Shown piece by piece: positions 48,367 through 56,996 of a stretch of 64,000 nt of DNA. The stretch spans positions 62,001 through 126,000 of the forward strand of contig JAHBXZ010000007.1 of assembly GCA_019636215.1 (NCBI GenBank), written 5' to 3'. This DNA is from Planctomycetota bacterium (GTDB taxonomy: Bacteria > Planctomycetota > UBA8742 > UBA2392). The position numbers and the translations under genes were made by a program. Under the pieces are notes generated by a model. The model saw nothing but the letters and a program-made list of their open reading frames with translations, was not told where the DNA came from and made no database searches. Numbering within the stretch: position 1 is the first letter of the stretch; every line of letters begins with the position of its first letter.

Positions 48367-51270
48367 TTATGGCAACTCTGTGCGCACAAGAATCACGTTG
48401 CCGCTGGCGTCCACGGCCAGCAGGTCCGATCGCCCGTCGCCGGTGAAATCCGCGAGAGAAAGGTTGGTCGCCTTGAAGTCGCCCAGCGCCTTCTTGAGGC
48501 TTTCGTCGGCAAGCCCGCCCTCCACGTAGGCGCCCCGGCCGGTGTTGACCCAAAGCGTCATGACCACGCCCTGGCCGGGCACGTCCTCGCTTACCACAAG
48601 GTCAAAGTCGCCGTCGCGGTCAAGGTCGTCCAGTGCCAGGTCCAGCAGTCTGCCCTTGGCGCGGGGTGATCCGTCAAACGGCACAAACTGAAGGTCGGCG
48701 CGAAGTTTCAACAGGGTCAGGCGCGCATCACCGCCTTCGGGGGCATAGCCCAGGGCAAGGTCGATGCGGCCGTCACCGTCAAAGTCAGCCGGGGTCAGCT
48801 TGAAGATTCGCCCGCGAATCTGCTCCGTCAGGATCGCGCGGAAGCAACTTGCGCCGTCCTCGCTCAGGCCGGTGCCCTCCAGCAGCACCAGAAAGCTGGA
48901 GCCGGTGGCGTCTTCCGAAACCCGCATGACGGCCGCCACGTCGGCAATCCCGTCGCCGGTGAAATCGGCACAGGCGAGTTCACCCGAGAACTGAAGGCGC
49001 ATGCCGCCGGGCTCGCGAATCTCGGCCACGTTGCGGCCGTCCCGCCAGCCCGCCGAGCTGTCATTGAACTGCACGCGGCCGAACGCGCTGGGCCACAGCA
49101 CGTCAAGGTCGCCGTCGCGGTCAAAATCGCCCAGTGCCGGCGCGCCGCGCAGGTTGGAAGGCGGCGTGGGCAGCATGCCGTTGTCTGAAGCATCCATCTG
49201 GCCGCGGCCGGTGTTGCGCAGCACGCGGGGCTTCAGCGACGGATCGGTGGGAATGAACAGCAGGTCGGGCGCACCGTCGCGGTCGAAATCAATGGCCTTG
49301 AGCATGCCCGGGCCGCCGAGTTCCACGGGCTCACCCATGGCCGTGAACGGTTCCCCTGGTTCGCCCGAAAGCCAGATGCGCAGCTTGCCGTCGCGGTCAA
49401 TGGCGGCCACGTCGGCGCGGCCGTCGTCGTTGAAGTCGGCCACACAGGCGGCCAGTGGCGCGGGAATCTGCGGCACCGGGGCATAGCCTTCCACAAACCG
49501 CACCTTGCTGGCGGCGGTGGGGGGCAGGCCCTCGGCATTGACCTTCAGCAGCAGCAGGCGGGAATCCGTAGCGAACACCACATGTTCGCGCCAGAACTCC
49601 AGCGCGTGAACACGCTGTCGCGAACCGATGGCCAGCGCGGTATCAGGCAGGTCGCGTGGCTCTTCGCTGTTCATGAACACGGCCACGTCGTCGCAAAGAC
49701 CCTGGGCGTCTTCACGCGCGACCAGCACGTCGCAGCGTGAGTCGCGGTTCAGGTCGCGGATCACTGCCGCGCCGGAAGACAGCACATAGGGTTCGGCCTC
49801 GGCCAGGCGCAGCGGCCAGGTCTTGGCCCCAAGCTTGCCGCCCAGTGCCGCGACCATCACCGGCCGGCCGGTGAACAGAAAGTCCGTGCAACGGTCGCCG
49901 TCCAGGTTGCCCGCGGCCAGGCGCAATGCGCCGGGTGCGCTGATGCCGGTGTCCATGGGCCCGGGGCCGAAACCCGCAGCGCCCTGGCCGATGCAGATGC
50001 GCATGGTGCCGTCGGCGGCCAGCACACACAGGTCGGGCTTGGAATCGCCGTTGAAATCCGCCACACGCAAAGCCGTGGCTAGTTTGCGGGCGCCAAGGCC
50101 CGACATGGTACGGCGCGCGTTGCTGGTGGTCAGCAGATGAATCGTGCCAAACGCATCCAGCACGGCCACGTCGTCGCGTGCATCGCGGTCAAAGTCCGCC
50201 GACACGATGGCCAGCGGTTGCTCCAGTGCCAGCGTTTCGCTGTGGCCCTGAAAGCGCAGTTCACCACGGCGGGTTTCGTTCAGCAGCCAGGTAAGGTGAA
50301 AGCCGTTTTCATCGGCGCGCAGCACGCACACATCAGGGGCGCCGTTGCCGTCGAAATCGCCGCACACAAAGTCGATGCCGCGCCCCGGCGCAGGGGGCAG
50401 CAGCGTCTCGGCCGGGCCGGCGGCGTCGCGCAGCACCATCACACTGCCGTCGCCGAACAGCGCCAGCAGGTCGGGGTTGCTGTCGCGGTCTACATCGGCC
50501 ACCGCAAGCTTGATGGCCGCCAGTGTGCGGCTGTGGCGGCAGAGCAGGCGAAAATCAGGCGCGATCTCATTGCCGTTGCTGTCAACCATGCTGGCCGGTG
50601 CGCGCAGGGCGTAAACGCGGTCCGGCAACAGGCGCGACTGCGGCGACAGTGTCACACCCAGCCGCGAAAGTGACGGCAGCAAGGCAATCGGCGCTCCATC
50701 GCCGGATTGAAGGTACAGCCCCGGGCCGATCAACGGCGGCAACAGTCCGCCAACCTGCAGGCCAACATCGTCGGCGGTTTCAAACACCGCGCCGTCGGCG
50801 GCGACAACCTCGTTGGCCAGGGCACCGCGGCCGGTGGGACGCAGGGTCATGCGCGTGATCGTGGCAAGCTCGGCGCTGCACTGGATGATCGCGCGGTAGG
50901 GGCCCGCGTTCAGTTCCAGCGGGTCAACACCGGCCGGCGCCGCCAGTGTGATTTCGTGCAGCACACCGCCGGGCACAGCAACGCGGCTTACTTCAAAGGT
51001 CGCGGCAACACCGGCCCGTGTCAGCGAAATGGGCGTGCCTTCCGGTGCCTGCAGCACCAGCCGGCGCAGGCTGGGGTGGGCAATGCCGTCCACCAGGCCG
51101 TCGCCGTCAAGGTCAGCCGGGGCAATCAGCCGCACGGTGGGGGTTGCGCCGACCACAGGTGTGCGCCCGGTCAAGGACTGGCCTGCGGGCTCGTTGCCGC
51201 AGCCGGCCAATGCCAACGCAATCAGGGCGATCAGACACCAGAGTCGCAACGTGTTCTCCTGAGGCTTCAT
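48367..51270 (-). CDS. Large FG-GAP/VCBS-repeat lipoprotein
   Basis: Unknown role, 967 residues. The N-terminus is a lipoprotein signal (IALIALALAGC, Cys around residue 26). The rest contains about a dozen FG-GAP/VCBS-type calcium-binding repeats with D.D.DG/N..D motifs: APADLDGDGLVDG, DVDRDSNPDLLALFGDGS, DFDGNGAPDVCVL, DFNDDGRADVAAIDRDG, DFTGDGRSDLLAVD. These usually build a seven-bladed propeller (integrin-alpha-like). The frame extends upstream, but the ATG at 51270 starts the lipoprotein signal. It is a surface or periplasmic protein with no partner identified. Confidence 0.88.
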   Translation of the reverse strand: MKPQENTLRLWCLIALIALALAGCGNEPAGQSLTGRTPVVGATPTVRLIAPADLDGDGLVDGIAHPSLRRLVLQAPEGTPISLTRAGVAATFEVSRVAVPGGVLHEITLAAPAGVDPLELNAGPYRAIIQCSAELATITRMTLRPTGRGALANEVVAADGAVFETADDVGLQVGGLLPPLIGPGLYLQSGDGAPIALLPSLSRLGVTLSPQSRLLPDRVYALRAPASMVDSNGNEIAPDFRLLCRHSRTLAAIKLAVADVDRDSNPDLLALFGDGSVMVLRDAAGPAETLLPPAPGRGIDFVCGDFDGNGAPDVCVLRADENGFHLTWLLNETRRGELRFQGHSETLALEQPLAIVSADFDRDARDDVAVLDAFGTIHLLTTSNARRTMSGLGARKLATALRVADFNGDSKPDLCVLAADGTMRICIGQGAAGFGPGPMDTGISAPGALRLAAGNLDGDRCTDFLFTGRPVMVAALGGKLGAKTWPLRLAEAEPYVLSSGAAVIRDLNRDSRCDVLVAREDAQGLCDDVAVFMNSEEPRDLPDTALAIGSRQRVHALEFWREHVVFATDSRLLLLKVNAEGLPPTAASKVRFVEGYAPVPQIPAPLAACVADFNDDGRADVAAIDRDGKLRIWLSGEPGEPFTAMGEPVELGGPGMLKAIDFDRDGAPDLLFIPTDPSLKPRVLRNTGRGQMDASDNGMLPTPPSNLRGAPALGDFDRDGDLDVLWPSAFGRVQFNDSSAGWRDGRNVAEIREPGGMRLQFSGELACADFTGDGIADVAAVMRVSEDATGSSFLVLLEGTGLSEDGASCFRAILTEQIRGRIFKLTPADFDGDGRIDLALGYAPEGGDARLTLLKLRADLQFVPFDGSPRAKGRLLDLALDDLDRDGDFDLVVSEDVPGQGVVMTLWVNTGRGAYVEGGLADESLKKALGDFKATNLSLADFTGDGRSDLLAVDASGNVILVRTELP

Positions 51271-51353
51271 AATACGGAAGGAGGGCGTGTTTCGTAACGC
51301 CAAGAACAGACCATCGGCGATGTTTGTCCGTTCCGGCAAAGCGCCGGACCGGA

Positions 51354-51390
51354 AACAAAGAACGCCCGCTGGTGCGGGCGTTCTTGAGCG
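51354..51390 (-). terminator. Terminator of the XRE-S24 gene
   Basis: On the minus strand AAGAACGCCCGC, a short CACCA-type loop and GCGGGCGTTCTT are followed by TGTTT. It lies 20 bp after the gene. Confidence 0.75.
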
Positions 51391-51409
51391 ACCGGTCGTA
51401 TGGCCCCGG

Positions 51410-52126
51410 TTAGTGGTAAAGGTCGACAACCACCTTCATGACGGGATAGATCCACTGCAACTCGCGCACGCTGAAGATCTGCACGTCGTGCTGCGGGTTG
51501 TAAGGCGCCAGGATCACGTTCTCGCCGCGGCGCTGGTACACCTTGCAGGTGACGTCGCCGTTTTCCAGCTTCACGACAACAGGCTTGCCTTCGCGCGGCA
51601 CCATGTTCGGGGCCAGGATGATTGTGCTGCCGTCGGGAATCACGGGTTCCATGCTGTCGCCCGAGATCTTCAAGGCAAACGCATTTTCATCCATCACGTC
51701 GCGCGGGCAATCCACGTACTCACTGCCGCTGCCGGTGGGGTAGTCGTCAAAGGCTGCCAGCGGGCGGCCAGCGGCCGTGACCGAAACCAGCGGGATCATG
51801 CGTGAACCTGCGCGCTGACCGGCGCCAACCGCCTCGCGGGAGCGCTCGGCCATCTTGCGGTTCAGCATGTCGCGGGTGAGGGATTCGGTGTCTTCCAGGT
51901 TGGGCTCGTCAGTGGCGACAAAGAAGTCCGGTGTGACGTTCAGCGACTGGCTGAGCTTGCGTAGAATCTTCGTGCTGACTGGATAGCGACCGTTTTCGAC
52001 GGCGCTAAGGTACGGGCGCGTACAGCCGATGCGCTTAGCAAGTTCCGCGCACGTCAGGCCGCGGAAGCTGCGAAGGCGCTTGATGCGCTCGCCGGCTGCG
52101 ACGGTGATCGGATTTGGTTCGTTCAT
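51410..52126 (-). CDS. LexA/CI-like regulator: XRE helix-turn-helix plus S24 peptidase
   Basis: Self-cleaving transcription factor of the phage-repressor type, 238 residues. The HTH is at the N-terminus (GERIKRLRSFRGLTCAELAK, RIGCTRPYLSAVENGRYPVS). The S24 domain has Ser in ALKISGDSMEPVIPDGS and the general-base Lys in GKPVVVKLENGDVTCKVY. The cleavage site should lie near residues 110-125; an Ala-Gly pair (TAAGRPLAAF) is visible there. GGAGG precedes the ATG at 52126. It is divergent from two lipoproteins and there is no other phage gene nearby, so it is not evidently a prophage repressor. It may control a stress response. Confidence 0.88.
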   Translation of the reverse strand: MNEPNPITVAAGERIKRLRSFRGLTCAELAKRIGCTRPYLSAVENGRYPVSTKILRKLSQSLNVTPDFFVATDEPNLEDTESLTRDMLNRKMAERSREAVGAGQRAGSRMIPLVSVTAAGRPLAAFDDYPTGSGSEYVDCPRDVMDENAFALKISGDSMEPVIPDGSTIILAPNMVPREGKPVVVKLENGDVTCKVYQRRGENVILAPYNPQHDVQIFSVRELQWIYPVMKVVVDLYH

Positions 52127-52513
52127 GACTGCCTCCGGGGTGATTCCCCTGTGTGAACCGGCTTTGGCCGGCTGTGTATGAAGAGTATGACGCCCGTGTA
52201 GGCAAAATGCAAGATAATGTTCGATTCGGGTAATGTTTTGCCGCGTGAGTTCATACAGTACCGCCAATAGGCCACAAGCTGTAGTGTTAGTTGTGTATCG
52301 CTAACTATGCGCTGGGCTGTGGTCAAACTCTATGCCTAGGCTCATGTAACATTGGGTATGCAGAACTACGCACGGGAAAGGGTTCTGCAAGTCTGACTCA
52401 AACGGACGTGGGCTCGTGATTGAGACCGTTGCGTCCGGTCCAAGCCCGCGGTACAAGATGACTTGCACTCCCCCGATTGCGATTCTGTTTCACCGATGCC
52501 CGGAGGTAGGCTC
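52127..52513. other. Divergent intergenic region with inverted repeats
   Basis: A 387-bp gap between the XRE-S24 gene (minus) and the lipoprotein gene (plus). It contains GGCAAAA (52201-52207) with TTTTGCC (52236-52242), and GTTAG (52286-52290) with CTAAC (52301-52305). Both are possible operators for the adjacent self-cleaving regulator. The region is more AT-rich than its surroundings, as expected for promoters. No coding frame with family features was seen. Confidence 0.45.
52201..52242. promoter_or_regulatory. Inverted repeat, candidate autoregulatory operator
   Basis: GGCAAAA and TTTTGCC are perfect 7-bp inverted arms around a 28-bp AT-rich spacer with an ATAATG motif, about 75-115 bp before the regulator start. 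Confidence 0.35.
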
Positions 52514-53029
52514 ATGGCCCGGATGTTCGTCGGCGCGTTGGCGCTTTCGCTGGCCCTTTTCAGCTTCGGCTGCACCAGCAGCAAGCCCATGCGCTTTCAG
52601 TTCAAGGTTCCCAGTGGCGCGGCCACCATCAAGATTGAAGAAGGCAGCGTGCACACGGGCGACACCAGCAAGGTGTATACGCTCAAGAGCAACGACGCCG
52701 AAAAGGTCATCACCCTGACCTGGAACGGCAAGACCGTTTACGGTCGGATGGACGTGTTTGACCACACGGCCCTGACCCGTATCTCGGTGGTGCCGGTCAA
52801 CCTCACGGCCGACATCATCAACGCCGTGGACGACTACAAGGCCGTCACCTACGTGGTGTACCAGCGCAACCGTGATGCCGGAACCCGCGGCATGGCCGGT
52901 GAAGACACCGCGCTGCGCGTGTACGACTACGGCGACACGGTTACCCGCGATGCGCTGATTGAACAGGCGCGCCTCAACGGCAACGTGATTGCGGTGATTG
53001 ACTTCGGCAATGCCTCCTACATCAAGTAG
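52514..53029 (+). CDS. Small lipoprotein
   Basis: Unknown function, 171 residues. I chose the ATG at 52514 because GGAGG (52502-52506) precedes it and the product starts with a lipoprotein signal (MARMFVGALALSLALFSFGC). The mature part is beta-rich (FQFKVPSGAATIKIEEGSVH, VITLTWNGKTVYGRMDVFD). It is followed 18 bp later by another lipoprotein gene, so the two form an operon divergent from the S24 regulator. Confidence 0.82.
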   Translation: MARMFVGALALSLALFSFGCTSSKPMRFQFKVPSGAATIKIEEGSVHTGDTSKVYTLKSNDAEKVITLTWNGKTVYGRMDVFDHTALTRISVVPVNLTADIINAVDDYKAVTYVVYQRNRDAGTRGMAGEDTALRVYDYGDTVTRDALIEQARLNGNVIAVIDFGNASYIK

Positions 53030-53047
53030 TTGGCACGCCAAAGGATC

Positions 53048-54022
53048 ATGATGAAGCCGCAATTCGGCGTGTTCGCATTTGCCACCCTGGTACTGCTTTC
53101 GGCCTGCCAAAGCAGCGGGGAGATCATTTACACCGGCGAACGCGAAGACGCCCTGGAAGGCGAATACATCAAGGATCCAGAGGCAGTGGGCAGTACCCGC
53201 AACCGCGGCAACCAGAACGACACCACGCGCACGGAATCCAACCGCGTGGACATCCCGGTGCTGGAGTTCGCACAGTTCCAGGTGACGTCGCAGTACGGGG
53301 CGGCCTATTCCCGGGCGGCGCTTGATGCGCGTTTCACGCGATCGGGCTTTGGCGCAAACAAGCTGATGGCGGGCTACGAACGCCGCATGTTCATAGAGAC
53401 GCTCACGGCCGATGCTTCCAATGCCGTGCTCACGCGCGACACCAACCTGACGCTGTTTCCCGGCATGAAGATGCGCGAGCAGCTTAACAGCCGCAGCAGC
53501 AGCGAAAGAGTCCGGGCCTATTCAGCGCAGGAAATGTCGTTGTTCGACACCGGCCAGCTTGACACAGGATCCATCAGCGCCCGCGAAATGACCAGCGCCA
53601 TGGCCTCCAGCGGTGAGGTTGAGGCAATTGCCGGACGCACTAGTTACGAGTCTGCGTTTGCCCAGCGGATCGTCGGCCTGCACCTGTGGAAGTACGCCGA
53701 CCGAGAGATCGTGGGTGATGACGTTGAGGTCACCTACACCATCGTCTACTACAACACCAACGAGTTCGACACCGGCCCGACCGAGATTGACGAGCCCGTG
53801 CCTTACTACACCGAGTACCTGGACAAGTCGGCCACGCTGCCCAAGAGCGGCACCACCGTCGAGTATCTGCCGCGCAAGGACAACCGCAACATTCTGCGCT
53901 GGAAGTTTCCTAAGGGCATCCAGGCCGGCGAAACCAACAAGATGACTTACAAGGTGCGCGTGCGGCTCTCCGAGCAATACGCCCCGCGCGACGACACCCC
54001 GGGCATCTCCAAGCGCCAGTAG
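53048..54022 (+). CDS. Lipoprotein of unknown function
   Basis: 324 residues. AAGGA lies just before the tandem ATG codons (53048 and 53051). The lipobox is LVLLSAC. The mature protein has a charged linker (GEREDALEGEYIKDPEAV), then a domain with alternating hydrophobic segments and a beta-sandwich-like end (DDVEVTYTIVYYNTNEFDTG, ILRWKFPKGIQAGETNKMTY) that resembles DUF11/fibronectin-like domains in pattern only. It probably works with the preceding lipoprotein at the membrane surface. Confidence 0.8.
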   Translation: MMKPQFGVFAFATLVLLSACQSSGEIIYTGEREDALEGEYIKDPEAVGSTRNRGNQNDTTRTESNRVDIPVLEFAQFQVTSQYGAAYSRAALDARFTRSGFGANKLMAGYERRMFIETLTADASNAVLTRDTNLTLFPGMKMREQLNSRSSSERVRAYSAQEMSLFDTGQLDTGSISAREMTSAMASSGEVEAIAGRTSYESAFAQRIVGLHLWKYADREIVGDDVEVTYTIVYYNTNEFDTGPTEIDEPVPYYTEYLDKSATLPKSGTTVEYLPRKDNRNILRWKFPKGIQAGETNKMTYKVRVRLSEQYAPRDDTPGISKRQ

Positions 54023-54035
54023 ATCGCTTTCCGTG

Positions 54036-54068
54036 CAACGGCCCTGCCTGATGGCGGGGCCGTTTGAT
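54036..54068 (+). terminator. Terminator after the lipoprotein pair
   Basis: AACGGCCCTGCC/GGCGGGGCCGTT stem with a short TGAT-type loop (one G-T pair), followed by TGATTGG. Confidence 0.65.
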
Positions 54069-54157
54069 TGGTGCGCGTACCGGACTCCTGGTGCCTTCCG
54101 CATTCTCCGCGTTTACCGCAGGGCCATGCCCGCTATACTCCCGCGCCCGGAGAGCCC

Positions 54158-56257
54158 ATGGCGCGCGAAAGCCAGACCCTGCACAAGGAAATGACCCGCC
54201 GAAAAGGCCGCCACCGCGCGCTGAAGCGCATTGACCGCCAGCTTGCGCCGCTGGAACAGCAACTGCGCGATTTCGGCGGCCACGCGCCACGCGCCACGCG
54301 CAGCAACGACCCGGCACTGGATGCCGCCATTAACCGCCAGGTTCAACACCTGCTGAACCTGCGCGAGAAGCCGCACAACGAGTACTGGAACGCCGAACTG
54401 GACAGCAACGCCGGGCTGGGCGCGCAGTACATATTGATGATGCATTTCATCGGCCGCGTCGATGTCGACAAACAGCGCAGGTTGGCCAACTTCACGCGCC
54501 AGTGGCAGACGCCCGATGGCTGGTGGAGCATCCACAAAGGCGGGCCGGGTCACCTTAGTTACACCATCACCTGCTACTTCGCGCTGAAGCTGGCCGGCGA
54601 CAGGCCGGACGCCCCGCACATGGTCAAGGCCCGCCAGTGGATTCTCTCGCAGGGCGGTGCCATGCGCGCGGGCGTGGAACTGCGCCTGCAACTGGCGCTG
54701 TTCGGGCAATACGACTGGGCCGGTGTGCCGCCGATCCCGCCCTGGCTGGTGCTGCTGCCCTATCTGCCGCAGTTGCCGGGTATTCTTGAGCGCAAAACGC
54801 TGAACATTTACGACCTCAGTTACTGGTGCCGCATCAGTCTGGTGCCGATGTCGGTGCTGTACGAACTCAAGCCGCAAAAGAAGCTGCCGCCCGAGCTTGG
54901 CATCAACGAGCTGTTCGTCGAACCCGCCGACCAGCGCGTGTGGAAATTTGACAGCTACACCGACCCGGGTGTGTTTACGCTGGGTGGTGTGATCCAGCTT
55001 GGCGCGAAGCTGGTCAAGAAGTTTGAGGGCACCATCGGCAGCGTCATCCGCAAGGTCGCCCTGCGCAAGGCCAAGGACTGGATTCTCAGCCACCAGGACG
55101 ACAGCGGCGACTGGGGCGGCATCTATCCACCGGTGATGTACAACATCATGGCTTTGCCGCTGATGGGTGTGCCGCTTGACGACCCGCGCATCCAGCGCGC
55201 CTTTGAGGCCCTGGATCGCTTCACGATCCATCACCCTCAGGTTGACGGCGACCACATGCAGGCCTGCGTCAGCCCGGTGTGGGACACGGCCTGGAGCCTG
55301 TGCGCACTGGCCGAGGCCGGCGTTGACCTGTCAAGGCCGCAGTACCAGAAGCACATCGACTGGCTGTATTCGCGGCAGATCCTGCGCGAGGGCGACTGGG
55401 CGGTGAAGAACCCGGGCGCGATCCCCGGCGGCTGGTGCTTCCAGTTTTCCAACGACTTTTACCCGGATCTGGATGACACCGCGGTGGTGCTCTACGCGCT
55501 GCTGTGGGGCGGCGGCTTCAAGCCCGGCAAGTGCCAGCGCAGCGAGCAGCTTCGCATCGGGCTTGAATGGCTGCTCAGCATGCAGAACAAAGACGGCGGC
55601 TGGAGCGCGTTTGAACAGGGTGTAGACAAGAACCTGGTCAACCATATCCCGTTCAACGACCTGGACAATATGCTTGATCCAAGCACCGCCGACGTCACCG
55701 GGCATGTGCTGGAGACTCTTGGCCACATGGGGTTCTCTCGCGGGTTTCTGCCCGTTGCGCGCGGAATTGAATTCATGCGCAAGCTTCAGGACGAAACCGG
55801 CGCCTGGTGGGGGCGCTGGGGTGTGAACTACATTTACGGCACGCACGGGGTGCTGTGCGGCCTTGCCCAGGTCGGCGAGGACATGACCCAGCCCTACATC
55901 CGCAAGGCCGTGGATTGGCTCTACAGCGTGCAGCAACCAGGCGGCGCCTGGGGCGAAGATTGCGAAAGCTATCGCGACCGCAAGCTGGCCGGCAAAGGCG
56001 AAGCGACTCCCAGCCAGACCGCCTGGGCGCTGATGGCGCTGATGGCCGCAGGCGAAGTAGACGATGCGCGTGTGAAGCGCGGCGTGCAGTGGTTGATCAG
56101 CACGCAGAAGCCCAACGGCGGCTGGGACGAGGACAAGTTCACCGGCACGGGCTTTCCCAACGCCTTCTATTTGAACTACCACTTCTATCGCGAGTACTTC
56201 CCGTTGATGGCATTGGGCAGGTATCGCAACCTCAAGTGCGGGTTGAAGAACGTATAG
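54158..56257 (+). CDS. shc: Squalene-hopene cyclase
   Basis: Class II terpene cyclase that converts squalene to hopene, the first committed step of hopanoid membrane lipids. The 699-residue protein has several QW-type motifs (QTPDGWWSIHKGG, QDDSGDWGGIYPP, QNKDGGWSAFEQG, QQPGGAWGED, QKPNGGWDED). The catalytic acid motif DxDD is at residues 437-440 (PDLDDTAVVLYALLWGG). The N-terminus has an extra arginine-rich helical segment of about 65 residues (MARESQTLHKEMTRRKGRHR). ATG 54158 is the first plausible start after the terminator. Squalene-synthesis genes (hpnCDE) are not in the window. Confidence 0.93.
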   Translation: MARESQTLHKEMTRRKGRHRALKRIDRQLAPLEQQLRDFGGHAPRATRSNDPALDAAINRQVQHLLNLREKPHNEYWNAELDSNAGLGAQYILMMHFIGRVDVDKQRRLANFTRQWQTPDGWWSIHKGGPGHLSYTITCYFALKLAGDRPDAPHMVKARQWILSQGGAMRAGVELRLQLALFGQYDWAGVPPIPPWLVLLPYLPQLPGILERKTLNIYDLSYWCRISLVPMSVLYELKPQKKLPPELGINELFVEPADQRVWKFDSYTDPGVFTLGGVIQLGAKLVKKFEGTIGSVIRKVALRKAKDWILSHQDDSGDWGGIYPPVMYNIMALPLMGVPLDDPRIQRAFEALDRFTIHHPQVDGDHMQACVSPVWDTAWSLCALAEAGVDLSRPQYQKHIDWLYSRQILREGDWAVKNPGAIPGGWCFQFSNDFYPDLDDTAVVLYALLWGGGFKPGKCQRSEQLRIGLEWLLSMQNKDGGWSAFEQGVDKNLVNHIPFNDLDNMLDPSTADVTGHVLETLGHMGFSRGFLPVARGIEFMRKLQDETGAWWGRWGVNYIYGTHGVLCGLAQVGEDMTQPYIRKAVDWLYSVQQPGGAWGEDCESYRDRKLAGKGEATPSQTAWALMALMAAGEVDDARVKRGVQWLISTQKPNGGWDEDKFTGTGFPNAFYLNYHFYREYFPLMALGRYRNLKCGLKNV

Positions 56258-56267
56258 CGCGAGCGTT

Positions 56268-56948
56268 ATGGAAACCGCACCCACACCCCAGAAGCCCTAC
56301 GAAGAATCGATTGAGAAAATCATCGCGCGGTTGCGCCGTGCCGAGTTGCCGCCCCATGTGTGCAACATCTATCGGTCCGACGACCCCGAGCTTGACCTGC
56401 GCGGCGGTGCGGCCAAACGCCGCGAAAACCTGCGCCGTTACCTGAAGGCATTGCGTGATGCGCGATGGCTGCTGGTCGGCCTTGCGCCGGGCTGGCGCGG
56501 CGCCCGCTTTACTGGTGTGCCGTTCACCGACGAACACCGGCTGTGCTTTCCTGGTTCGTGCTATGACCGCACCGGCAAACACGAACGCCCGATGCGCGAG
56601 GCCACGGCCGGTGTGGTCATGGATCTGCTGGGTGCGCGCGCGGATGTTGCGTGCTGGAACGTCTGCCCCTGGCACCCGCATGAGGCAGGCAACGCGCTGA
56701 GCAACGCTGACCCGGATTCGGAAACACTGGGCTACGGGCTTGAGGTCATGGAGTCGCTGATTCTGCGACTGTTCCCCGGCACGCAATTGATCGCCGTAGG
56801 ACAGGTCGCCGCCGGCGCGCTGCGCGAACTGAAGGTCAATGGCAAGCCCGCCAACCTTGTGGCCGAAGTGCGTCACCCCGCCCACGGCGGCGCCGAGGAG
56901 TTCCGCACCCAGGCCGCCAAGCTGCTGGGCATCGGACTGGAAGACTAA
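56268..56948 (+). CDS. Uracil-DNA glycosylase superfamily protein
   Basis: 226 residues. The nucleobase-pocket motif is WLLVGLAPGWRGARFTGVPFTDE, and the catalytic/minor-groove loop ends VRHPAHGG, the arrangement of family 4/5-like UDGs. It lacks the four cysteines that bind an iron-sulfur cluster in those families (only three Cys are seen), so it may be a distinct subgroup. It starts 11 bp after the squalene-hopene cyclase gene; cotranscription is likely but a functional tie is not evident. It is convergent with guaB. Confidence 0.82.
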   Translation: METAPTPQKPYEESIEKIIARLRRAELPPHVCNIYRSDDPELDLRGGAAKRRENLRRYLKALRDARWLLVGLAPGWRGARFTGVPFTDEHRLCFPGSCYDRTGKHERPMREATAGVVMDLLGARADVACWNVCPWHPHEAGNALSNADPDSETLGYGLEVMESLILRLFPGTQLIAVGQVAAGALRELKVNGKPANLVAEVRHPAHGGAEEFRTQAAKLLGIGLED

Positions 56949-56950
56949 AC

Positions 56951-56978
56951 AGCAACGGGCCAGGGGCCCGTTGCACGG
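56951..56978. terminator. Hairpin between convergent genes UDG and guaB
   Basis: GCAACGGGCC/GGCCCGTTGC stem with a short AGG-type loop; no clear T-run. It probably terminates in both directions. Confidence 0.6.
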
Positions 56979-56996
56979 ATCGGCTGGAAGCCGATT

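Noticed and set aside
51410-52126. Prophage repressor
   Set aside because: No integrase, lysis or structural phage genes on either side; neighbours are lipoproteins and an FG-GAP protein.
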